From Halochromatium glycolicum (GTDB lineage: Bacteria; Pseudomonadota; Gammaproteobacteria; Chromatiales; Chromatiaceae), in the NCBI RefSeq assembly GCF_016584085.1, contig NZ_NRSJ01000047.1, positions 1 through 40,170 on the forward strand: DNA of 40,170 bases, given 5' to 3'. Of this stretch, positions 1 to 7,318 are shown one piece after another (the stretch's first letter is position 1; every line of letters begins with the position of its first letter). Below the pieces are notes generated by a model. That model made no database searches. It saw only the letters and a program-made list of their open reading frames with translations, and had not been told where the DNA came from. Both the position numbers and the translations under genes were made by a program.

Positions 1-378
1 TTCTTGCCCCGGTCTAACCAGACGGCGATCGCCGCGTTCTTCGACGCCATCCGGGCCGCTAACGCCGACTACCGGGCCATCATCGTGATCCTCGACCACT
101 TCAGCAGCCATCACGCCGCCGAAGTCAGGCAGGCGGCCAAGGAACACGCCCTCGAGCTGGTCTTCCTGCCACCCTACGCACCGGACCTCAACCCGATCGA
201 ATTCATCTGGAAAACAATCAAACGGGTCATCTCGGTCAACTTTATCGGCTCGCTCGACGAACTGAAACACCACATCCGCTTGACCTTCAACGAAGCCAGT
301 CAGTATTGCTCCTATGTGCGGTCCTGGATCGAGCGTTTCGTGCCGCATGTCTTAGACTATGAAGAAATCTGCGGATGA
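1..378 (+). CDS. IS630-family transposase, C-terminal part (cut by window edge)
   Basis: The reading frame is open at the first base, so this is the 3' part of a longer gene. It shows the second half of an IS630/Tc1-type DDE catalytic domain: the second acidic residue lies in ILDHFSSHH (about residues 30-38 of the visible part) and the third in DLNPIEFIWK (about 61-70), preceded by the FLPPYAP segment usual for this family. IS630 transposases cut and paste at TA dinucleotides. The end at 376-378 is followed by TATAATG, but I cannot recognise a terminal inverted repeat with the other end outside the window. It marks the left boundary of the EPS locus. The frame shows no internal stop here; whether the whole element is active cannot be judged. 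Confidence 0.85.
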   Translation, partial: FLPRSNQTAIAAFFDAIRAANADYRAIIVILDHFSSHHAAEVRQAAKEHALELVFLPPYAPDLNPIEFIWKTIKRVISVNFIGSLDELKHHIRLTFNEASQYCSYVRSWIERFVPHVLDYEEICG

Positions 379-405
379 CTATAATGTGAGGCCGCATTTT
401 GCGGG

Positions 406-3204
406 TCAGTTTGCCTGGGGCAACGTTGCTAGAAGCTCATGTGCCTCTTTGTGCTCGCTGCTTCCCGGATGATCAGAGATGATCCTTTTCAATTGCTCAC
501 GAGCTTCCGTCTTGCGGTTCGATTTGATCAGTGCCTTTGCGAGGTTGAGTCGAATCGCTGGGCTTTCCGGGCTCAGCTGTATAGCCTTGATAAGCGTAGA
601 GACGGCGGCTCCGAGGTTGCCTTGCTCCATCTCGATAATGCCCTTGGTATCAAGAATCGCGCCCCCCGCCGGAGCTTGCTCGATGGCCCTTTCTACAAGT
701 TGAGTGGCTTCTTCGGGTTCCTTAGTACGCAGAAGCCAGGCAAGATTATTCAGAGCGATCAGGTTATCTGGGGAACGCTCTAGGAAACGGCGATATACCG
801 TGATTGCCTCTTCATTACGTTGAAGCGCAAGTAGCTGATTGGCAAGGCGCAGGCGCAGTTCCTGATCCTCCGGGTGCCTTTGCATCCAGTTGGACAGCGT
901 TTGCACAGACCCGTTTCGATCGCCAGCCTCGGCCTGAGCTTGGGCCAGCGCGCCGACCAGGTAGCGGTCGTCGGGGTCCTGTTCCAAGGCTTTCTCGAAC
1001 GCCGTCAAGGAATCGTCCAAGCGGCCCTGGTTATTGGCGATGGCGCCGGCGAGCCCCAGAACCTGCGGATGATCCGGATGCTGAGCTTGCGCCGGGGCAA
1101 GCACCTCCGCAGCCTCGTCGATGCGCCCTTGCCGCGTGAGCAGCTCGACGACGATCAGCCGTGCCTCAAGGTGGTCGGGGTGAAGCTCGAGCCCGCGCTC
1201 AAGGGCGGCAAGCCCTTCGTCTTCGCGTCCTAGATCAACCAGCAGTCGGCCGAGCAGCATCGGCACGTCGGCTGCTTCGGGCTGCTGCTCCTGAAGCCGT
1301 CTCAAGATATTGACGGCAGACTCGCGATCCTCGCTTCGCAGCAGGGCCAATGTCATGAGACGCAGCCAATCCACGGAGCTGCCATACGCTTCCTCGCCTT
1401 CGCGCAGCAGGACGACGGCTTCCTCAGGCCGATCGGTTTGCAGGTAGATCTCGGCCAGTCCGCGCCGCGGTGCAAGGGCGTTTGGGTGCGCTGCAACAGC
1501 GCGCTCGAGCAGGGCTTCGGCCTCGACCAGATCGCCTCTGGCCGCATCCAGTCGTGCCGCGTTCGACAGCAATCCAAGATGCTCGGGATAGTCTTCGAGA
1601 TAGGTTGTGGTTAGCGCCTTTGCCTCATCGACGCGTCCATCGCGCGCCATCAGCCCCGCAAGGTTGCTGGCGAGATCGGCCTTAGCGTCAGGGACCGAGT
1701 CCAGGCCGTCGCGGAAGATCGCTTCGGCTGCGGCCGTGTCGCCCGCACCGAGATAGGCGAGCCCCTTGAGATTGTAGTAGAGCGCAAGCTTGACGTCATC
1801 GCGGTCGCGGAGCCGCTCGATCAGTTCGAGGGCCTGTTGATGTTCTTTCGCCCGCAGCCGCTCGAGGATCATCGCGACCTCCAGGCGGAGGCTTTCCTGT
1901 TCTGGAGCGAGCTGAATGGCCCGCTCGAGCTCACTAAAGCCTTTCTCGCGCTGACCTTCCTGAAGCAGCGCGAGACCGAGCTGCGCGCGAGTGCCAGCCG
2001 ATTCCGGCTCCACGGCAATGACCCTGCGGAGATGGTGCAATGCCTCGTCGGCGCGACCTTGCGCAAGGTACAGGTTGCTCATCAGCGCGAGCGTTGCTTG
2101 GTCTTCCGGGTTGTGCTCGAGTACTGAGTGCAAGGCTTGCTCGGCACGCTCGCTATCACCTTCTCGCAGGCGGGTTAGCGCGAGTAGCCGCGAGGCCTCC
2201 GCTGATTCCGGGACACGCCTGGCGTAGCGACTGAGATGGTTTTCCGCCTGTTGCCAGTTTTCGAGCGCGTAATGGCTCGCACCTAAGTAGAAAGCCGCGG
2301 GGAGGTAGTTGGGGTCACGCGACAAGGTTTCTTCCAGCTCGGTGCGTGCGTCCTCGTAGCGCTGCTGATAGAAGGCAATGAGTCCGCGCATGTAGCTCAC
2401 GGCCGCGTGCTCTTCAAACTGCGCTTGCAGTGCCTGTACGTCCTGGTCGGCGCCTTCGTAGTCTTGCTGGAAGAGCTGGGTCAGCGCGCGCTTGAACCGG
2501 GGAGAGAAGGGTTGGCGAGTGGTTTCTAGCGCCTTGGTGTAGGCCGCCTCGGCCGCCTCGAGCTGGCCGGCCTCGCGCTCGACGTCGCCGAGAAGCTCCC
2601 AGGCGCGATCCAAGGTTGGCTCAGCGTCGAGTGCCGCGCGCAACTGGGTGCGAGTAGCCTCGGGGTCCTCATTCAGCCATTCGACCCAGGCGAGTCCGAG
2701 CAGCGCCTCCGCGGCCTGGGGCTCGAGCTCCAGCGCTTGGTCCAATGCGCTGCGGGCCTCGTCGAGCTGTCCTTCTGCCAGTAACGCCTGTGCACGCAGC
2801 GTCAGTGCCGTCGGTTGTTGCGCCTCGCCGAATGTCTGCATCGATGCGGTCGCATCGATGACCGCCTCGTTCTTGCCCTGCATCAGCCAGGCGCGAAGCA
2901 GCGGTAGGCGCAATGCGCTCGGGTCGCCACCGAGGTCCTCGGCGCGTACGAGTTCGGCCTCGGCTTCGACGGCCTTGCCGAGCAGCAGGTTGAATTCGCC
3001 AAGCAGGCGCCGTGCCTCGGCGCGGTCGGGCTCCTGCTGCAGCGCGTTCTTGATCTCGATCACGGCCTGCCGGAGGTTTCCCTCGGCATAGGCCTGCTCG
3101 GCCCGTGCGACATGCTCCTCGGCCGAATAGGTGACTTTGCCGCAGCCGCTGACGAGCACCAGGGCCGCGAGCCACACCGTCAGCAGTGGAATGAGGCGAC
3201 GCAT
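406..3204 (-). CDS. prsT: PEP-CTERM system TPR-repeat lipoprotein (PrsT type)
   Basis: A lipoprotein of about 932 residues built almost wholly of tetratricopeptide repeats, matching the XrtA/PEP-CTERM-associated PrsT family in size and layout. From the ATG at 3204 it begins MRRLIPLL, a hydrophobic stretch, then a lipobox VSGC, so it should be lipidated and probably outer-membrane anchored. The mature part opens with an AEQAYAEGNLRQA-type TPR helix pair and continues to the end. The frame extends upstream to a TTG at 3303 and an ATG at 3231, but only the 3204 start puts the signal peptide at the N terminus. It is downstream of the acyltransferase in a two-gene minus-strand unit. PrsT was linked to polysaccharide export in PEP-CTERM systems; its exact partner is not known to me. 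Confidence 0.85.
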   Translation of the reverse strand: MRRLIPLLTVWLAALVLVSGCGKVTYSAEEHVARAEQAYAEGNLRQAVIEIKNALQQEPDRAEARRLLGEFNLLLGKAVEAEAELVRAEDLGGDPSALRLPLLRAWLMQGKNEAVIDATASMQTFGEAQQPTALTLRAQALLAEGQLDEARSALDQALELEPQAAEALLGLAWVEWLNEDPEATRTQLRAALDAEPTLDRAWELLGDVEREAGQLEAAEAAYTKALETTRQPFSPRFKRALTQLFQQDYEGADQDVQALQAQFEEHAAVSYMRGLIAFYQQRYEDARTELEETLSRDPNYLPAAFYLGASHYALENWQQAENHLSRYARRVPESAEASRLLALTRLREGDSERAEQALHSVLEHNPEDQATLALMSNLYLAQGRADEALHHLRRVIAVEPESAGTRAQLGLALLQEGQREKGFSELERAIQLAPEQESLRLEVAMILERLRAKEHQQALELIERLRDRDDVKLALYYNLKGLAYLGAGDTAAAEAIFRDGLDSVPDAKADLASNLAGLMARDGRVDEAKALTTTYLEDYPEHLGLLSNAARLDAARGDLVEAEALLERAVAAHPNALAPRRGLAEIYLQTDRPEEAVVLLREGEEAYGSSVDWLRLMTLALLRSEDRESAVNILRRLQEQQPEAADVPMLLGRLLVDLGREDEGLAALERGLELHPDHLEARLIVVELLTRQGRIDEAAEVLAPAQAQHPDHPQVLGLAGAIANNQGRLDDSLTAFEKALEQDPDDRYLVGALAQAQAEAGDRNGSVQTLSNWMQRHPEDQELRLRLANQLLALQRNEEAITVYRRFLERSPDNLIALNNLAWLLRTKEPEEATQLVERAIEQAPAGGAILDTKGIIEMEQGNLGAAVSTLIKAIQLSPESPAIRLNLAKALIKSNRKTEAREQLKRIISDHPGSSEHKEAHELLATLPQAN

Positions 3205-3299
3205 TGTTGACCGCGTGTTGAGGGTGTGCATGGTCCGATTCGTGTCCGTGCTGTGGTCAAAGGGCTTACGTTGAGCCGCCGGCCGGCGGTCGAAGTCCG

Positions 3300-4061
3300 T
3301 CAAGCGGTCTGCGAGGGTGGTCCGGCATCGATGAGCTGGCGCCCGACCATCGATAGGAGCTCGCCGATTTCGGGCTTGATATCCCGATGTAGGCTCTCCT
3401 TCGTGATATAGAATGGCCCGCGCATGCCGTGATGATCAATGATATCGCCGGCCTTGACGAAGTTGATTCCGAAGTAGCGCATGTGTCTGGCGAGTCGCGG
3501 CTCCATCATCACCACCGCCATGTTCATGCCGCGCTGCAGGCTCATGGCCGCGGCGGCGAGATAAAGGCCGAGTGCGATGTGCGGAAACACCCGGCGTTCC
3601 GTCGGCTCCAGCCCCGCAGCCTCGTCTGCCACGCCATGTGGCGTCTGCGCCTCTCCGGGGCGGCGGCGGAAGCGCGAGACGATCGCGAGTCTTGAGATCT
3701 CGCCGAAGGTCCGACGGTCAAGCTGGCTGAGGTCGAGCACACTGCGGTCTAGACTATGGCTGCAGTAGCGCTCGAGCGGCAGCTGAGGCTCTCGGCCCTG
3801 GGAGTGGTTCAGCACGAGGCGTACGCAGCCAGCGAATTCGCCTGACGGACGGTGTCGCAGTAGGCCGTGCACCGAGTGGGCATCGAAGTCATCGATCTCG
3901 CGTCCGTTTGGATGGTCTTCTTTGGACTCGAACTGCATCTCCTCGCAATACACTTGGTACCTGATCCGGTAGACGCGATCGCGCAACGCGTCGGTCTCCG
4001 CGGGGATGATCTCGAAGAATTGGTCGAAGGCGCTGGCAAGGGAGGTGGATGTGTTACTCAT
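3300..4061 (-). CDS. PEP-CTERM/exosortase system-associated acyltransferase (autoinducer-synthase-like)
   Basis: A protein of 253 residues that looks like the XrtA-associated acyltransferase family, a GNAT-fold relative of LuxI and of FeeM-type N-acyl amino acid synthases. Visible family features are the N-terminal RDRVYRIRYQVYCEEM block (about residues 28-43), the ESKEDHPNGREIDDFDAHS block, and FGEISRLAIVSRFRRR in the middle, which corresponds to the E/R-containing active-site strand of the superfamily. Known relatives transfer a fatty acyl group from acyl-ACP to an amino compound; the substrate here is unknown. It is the first gene of the minus-strand unit with prsT and starts at a palindrome-rich intergenic region. 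An acyl carrier protein is encoded 28 kb away in the same locus and could be its donor, which is inference. Confidence 0.85.
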   Translation of the reverse strand: MSNTSTSLASAFDQFFEIIPAETDALRDRVYRIRYQVYCEEMQFESKEDHPNGREIDDFDAHSVHGLLRHRPSGEFAGCVRLVLNHSQGREPQLPLERYCSHSLDRSVLDLSQLDRRTFGEISRLAIVSRFRRRPGEAQTPHGVADEAAGLEPTERRVFPHIALGLYLAAAAMSLQRGMNMAVVMMEPRLARHMRYFGINFVKAGDIIDHHGMRGPFYITKESLHRDIKPEIGELLSMVGRQLIDAGPPSQTA

Positions 4062-4503
4062 GTGAAGAGGAACTCTCGTTGGCGGCAGCTTCAGCCAGGG
4101 CCCTTACTTCACTGGGGCTCGCTCATTATCGCGTCGACTGTTGCCCCAGAATGCTGCCATGATGTAAACGGAGAGTTTACTGACACCAGCTTCAAGGCAC
4201 CAGTTTACAAGCAGTCTGACAGACTGATGTGATGTGAGGCTCACAGAGCGCACAACACCGGCTGGTATCTGGGTCAGCCTTATAACATACTGCCTGCTCA
4301 AGCGTATCTGGGCCGGTGTCGAGCTTCTGGATGCCCCGTGACGGCTGTGCGCCTCGCTCATGCGTAGTGGTAGTAAATTGAGATCTGAGCCCATCTTCGC
4401 CATCCGGTCTTTCGCGATCGTTCGAGTCGGCATCGACTGTTCGAATGGGCTAACGTGGCTTTCAAAGACCCCTCATGGCTGACGATGATCTGTTGGCGGT
4501 GTG
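4062..4503. promoter_or_regulatory. Divergent intergenic region between the acyltransferase and ATPase genes
   Basis: About 440 bases without a convincing gene, placed head-to-head between the acyltransferase-prsT unit (leftward) and the XrtA ATPase gene (rightward), so promoters for both should lie here. It is visibly richer in A+T than the flanking genes. It contains three GTTTAC-type motifs and two perfect short palindromes, listed separately, and a TTATAACAT stretch near 4280 that could serve as a -10 element. I see no convincing sigma-54 -24/-12 pair. A nine-codon ORF ends in a TGATG overlap with the ATPase start; I do not consider it a gene. Confidence 0.5.
4164..4245. promoter_or_regulatory. 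Cluster of palindromes, candidate operators
   Basis: Three inverted repeats lie within 82 bases: GTAAAC-GGAGA-GTTTAC at 4164-4180 with another GTTTAC at 4203-4208; CAGTCTG-A-CAGACTG at 4212-4226, perfect over 7 + 7; and TGTGAG-G-CTCACA at 4233-4245, perfect over 6 + 6. The last has CRP-like half-sites, but a 3-base gap between TGTGA and TCACA instead of the 6 of a CRP site. Their position about 100-180 bases upstream of the acyltransferase start fits regulator binding. The regulator is unknown. Confidence 0.4.
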
Positions 4504-6219
4504 ATGTTTGAGGCGTTCTATGGACTGAGGGAGGACCCGTTCCGTCTCAGCGCTGATCACCGGTTCTGTTTCCCGCACCGAAACTACGCGCGTGCGCGGG
4601 CCTACGTAGACTATGCGCTGCATCGGGCTGAAGGGTTCGTGATGGTGACCGGCAGCCCGGGCACCGGTAAGACCACGCTGATCAACGAGCTGCTGAGCAA
4701 CCTGCCAAAACAGACAACACGGGCGGCGACACTGCTGAGCACGCGCTTGGAGGCCGAGGATCTGCTGCGCATGACGGCGTACTCGCTCGGGCTGAAGTCC
4801 AGGGAGCAGCCGAAGGCGATGCTGCTGCAGCAGCTGATGGAACGGGTCAAGGATGATTACCTCCGGGGCATTCGCACCCTGCTGATCATCGATGAGGCGC
4901 AGGATCTGAACGCCCCAGCGCTCGAAGAACTGCGTCTGCTGACGAACCTGCACGAGGGGAACCGACCCCTGTTGCAGATCGTACTGGTCGGCCAGGAGCC
5001 ATTGCGGCAGCTGGTCCGCCGTCCTGAGATGGAGCAATTGCATCAACGGCTGATCGCAGCCTGGCATCTTCAGCCGCTTGGCCCGGAAGAGGCCATCGCT
5101 TACGTGCGCCACCGACTCGAAATCGCCGGCTGGCAGGGTGATCCGGTGTTCGAGCCAGGGGTCATGGAGACGGTGTTCGCGTTCAGTCAGGGCGTGCCGC
5201 GACGGATCAACCTGATCTGCAGCCGTTTGCTTCTGCATGGCTGCATCGGTGAGCTGCACAGCCTCAGCCGCGAAGACGCCGTTGATCTCGTTGCCGAACT
5301 CGGCGAGGAGGAGCTCGCGCCAGCGGCTGACGGTCGGTCCGCTGGCTCGGATGCCGAGGTCGACTGGGCAGCGATCGACCAGGGACTGATCTGGACGCCG
5401 CCGGAGCCTGAGCCGTTGGCCCATCCGTCGCCAGATCCTTCTGCGACCGTTGCCAATCAGGCGGAAGAGGATCTCCAGGAAGAGGGGCTTCAGGAAGAGG
5501 GCATTCAGTCAGGCGAGAAGGACGCCGCAACAGACGAGCCCGCGCCTGAGGCAACCGCAACCGGGAAGCTGGCGCTCGACCCAACGGCTGGGCCAGAGAC
5601 CGGCGGCCCTGAACAGTCGCTGAGCGCATCCAACGCGAGTTGCAACTCTGGATCAAGTTCTGGCGCCGGCACTGGTTTTGGTGCCGGCTCTGGCTCTGGC
5701 TCGACCCCCCCGGCGTCTTCGGCTTCAGCTGAATCGGCAGCCCCGGATGGCCAAGTTAGCCCTGTGGCCCGGTCCGATTCATCTGCGGATCGCGAGCAAG
5801 CCGGGGTTGGCTCTGCTACTGGGGCGGCGCAGGCTCAGCAGAAGCCTATCGAGGGGGCTTCCGCGCAGCGGACTGATGCCAAGTTGGGTCCCCCGCCTGG
5901 GCTCGCGGTGGAAGACGTTGATCAACGCACTGCCGATCTCGATCTCGGGAGTCCGCCGCCCGGTCTCGCGGTGGAAGACGCTGGCGATCTTCCCCCGACT
6001 CCTTCTCCAGAACGATCCCCGCCGGCCTTGATGCCTGTTGGGCCGCGAGCGAGACGCGTCCGAGTGATGAGGAGACGCGGTCCCATCGTCCTGGGTATCG
6101 TTGTCTTTGTCGTGTTGATCCTGTTGCCTCGCGACCTGCTCGAATGGCGCGCCTCTGATCTCTTGCGGCTACTTCGCTCGCCGGATGTCTCCATGGAAGG
6201 TTCTTCGCCGCCATCGTAA
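4504..6219 (+). CDS. XrtA-associated AAA ATPase with long disordered tail and terminal membrane segment
   Basis: The N-terminal 270 residues match the XrtA/PEP-CTERM-associated ATPase family, related to ExeA/GspA: opening MFEAFYGLREDPFRL, Walker A GSPGTGKTT at about 50-58, Walker B LLIIDEAQDL at about 130, then a sensor-type QGVPRRINLICSRLLL. I chose the ATG at 4504 over the GTG at 4501. The rest (about 280-570) is unusual: acidic, Pro/Ser/Gly-rich low complexity, a duplicated PPGLAVED block (near 5890 and 5950), then a predicted membrane helix VLGIVVFVVLILL about 20-40 residues from the end. Family members usually end soon after the AAA domain. In typical XrtA loci this gene follows the beta-barrel gene; here it sits about 8 kb upstream of it. 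It probably energises or gates EPS export at the inner membrane. Confidence 0.85.
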   Translation: MFEAFYGLREDPFRLSADHRFCFPHRNYARARAYVDYALHRAEGFVMVTGSPGTGKTTLINELLSNLPKQTTRAATLLSTRLEAEDLLRMTAYSLGLKSREQPKAMLLQQLMERVKDDYLRGIRTLLIIDEAQDLNAPALEELRLLTNLHEGNRPLLQIVLVGQEPLRQLVRRPEMEQLHQRLIAAWHLQPLGPEEAIAYVRHRLEIAGWQGDPVFEPGVMETVFAFSQGVPRRINLICSRLLLHGCIGELHSLSREDAVDLVAELGEEELAPAADGRSAGSDAEVDWAAIDQGLIWTPPEPEPLAHPSPDPSATVANQAEEDLQEEGLQEEGIQSGEKDAATDEPAPEATATGKLALDPTAGPETGGPEQSLSASNASCNSGSSSGAGTGFGAGSGSGSTPPASSASAESAAPDGQVSPVARSDSSADREQAGVGSATGAAQAQQKPIEGASAQRTDAKLGPPPGLAVEDVDQRTADLDLGSPPPGLAVEDAGDLPPTPSPERSPPALMPVGPRARRVRVMRRRGPIVLGIVVFVVLILLPRDLLEWRASDLLRLLRSPDVSMEGSSPPS

Positions 6220-6248
6220 CGTTTTCTTACCAAGGGCTGATCCAGACC

Positions 6249-7133
6249 ATGCCAAATTTCTCACCGTTATGGACGTCTCGTGCGACCAGTGCTCAGCGCG
6301 ATCTGGAGCCCGGTTTCTTGCCGCTCCGCTTTCTATTGCTTGGATTGTTGGTGAGCGGGCTGTTTGTGCCGATGCTGCCTGCATCTGCTGCCGACGCGCT
6401 CGAGCGCGGGCGGGCGCTGGCGCAGCGGGTTGATAATCGGCCGGATGGCGACGATGCGGCCAGCCAGGGTACGATGGTGCTCTCGGAGGCCGGCCGCGAG
6501 CCTCGTGTCCGGAAGCTTTACAGCTTTCGACGGGAGGGTGCCGGGGGTGAGGTCGCTAACCTGATCCGTTTTACGGCCCCGGCAGATATCGCCGACACCG
6601 GCTTGTTGACCATCGACCACGCCGATGGCAGCACGGACCAGTGGATCTATCTGCCGGCCCTCAAGCGGGACCGTCGCATCCCGTCGTCGCGTCGTGGCGG
6701 ACGTTTCGTCGGCTCTGATCTGTTCTACGAGGACCTGCAGGACCGCGACGTCGACGAGGACCGGCATCGGTGGCTCCGCGAAGAGACCCTTGAAGGCGTC
6801 AAGACCGAGGTATTGGAGAGTGTCCCGATCGACCCGGACAGCTCGGTCTATGGTCGACGCCTCAGCTGGATCCATCCCGAGACGCTGATCCCGATGCGGG
6901 TCGATTTCTACCGGCCCGGAGAGCCGAGACCGTTCAAGCGCCTTCGGGTCTACAAGGTCGAGCGGATTCAGGGCTACTGGACGGTGACCGACAGTGTGAT
7001 GAAGGATCTGGAGTCTCAGCACCAGACGCGAGTAGTGAACGAGCAAACCGTCTATGATCGCAATCTGCCGGAGCGTCTCTTCACCAATCGTGCGTTGCAG
7101 GACCCGTCGCTCGAACAGCGGTTCCGCCCTTGA
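6249..7133 (+). CDS. Outer-membrane lipoprotein-sorting (LolA-like) periplasmic protein
   Basis: A protein of 294 residues with a hydrophobic segment at about 26-45 and a likely signal-peptidase site at ASA-ADA, so it is exported. The mature part fits the LolA-like fold family found next to RND/MMPL permeases: an N-terminal GTMVLSEAGREPRVRKLYSF strand block, NLIRFTAPADIADTGLL, QWIYLPALKRDRRI, then GSDLFYEDL. Such proteins carry lipids or lipid-like molecules across the periplasm. The ATG at 6249 has only a weak, distant purine stretch upstream (AAGGG at about 6231), so the start is not certain. It is the first of three genes (LolA-like, RND permease, barrel) that look like one transport unit. 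This is not the general LolA of lipoprotein sorting. Confidence 0.8.
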   Translation: MPNFSPLWTSRATSAQRDLEPGFLPLRFLLLGLLVSGLFVPMLPASAADALERGRALAQRVDNRPDGDDAASQGTMVLSEAGREPRVRKLYSFRREGAGGEVANLIRFTAPADIADTGLLTIDHADGSTDQWIYLPALKRDRRIPSSRRGGRFVGSDLFYEDLQDRDVDEDRHRWLREETLEGVKTEVLESVPIDPDSSVYGRRLSWIHPETLIPMRVDFYRPGEPRPFKRLRVYKVERIQGYWTVTDSVMKDLESQHQTRVVNEQTVYDRNLPERLFTNRALQDPSLEQRFRP

Positions 7134-7318
7134 ACGCCATCTGCTGTGGTCGATCCGGTCCCTTTGCCTCGCCGTCGACTCGAACGGAAGGTCTGGCCTG
7201 CACTGGCTGACGGCTTGAGCCTGTTGCTGAATCCTGTGCTGACCCGCGATATGGCGCGCTCGCTTCTATTTGGCGTCAGCCGTCAGCCGTCTTGTGCCGT
7301 GGCTGGTAGGGTTTGCCG

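Noticed and set aside
392..404. CCGCA-TTT-TGCGG hairpin between the transposase and prsT stops
   Set aside because: Only a five-base stem and no T-run on either strand, so I do not call it a terminator.
4233..4245. CRP-type binding site
   Set aside because: The half-sites TGTGA and TCACA are present but separated by three bases instead of six, so I list it only as a palindrome.
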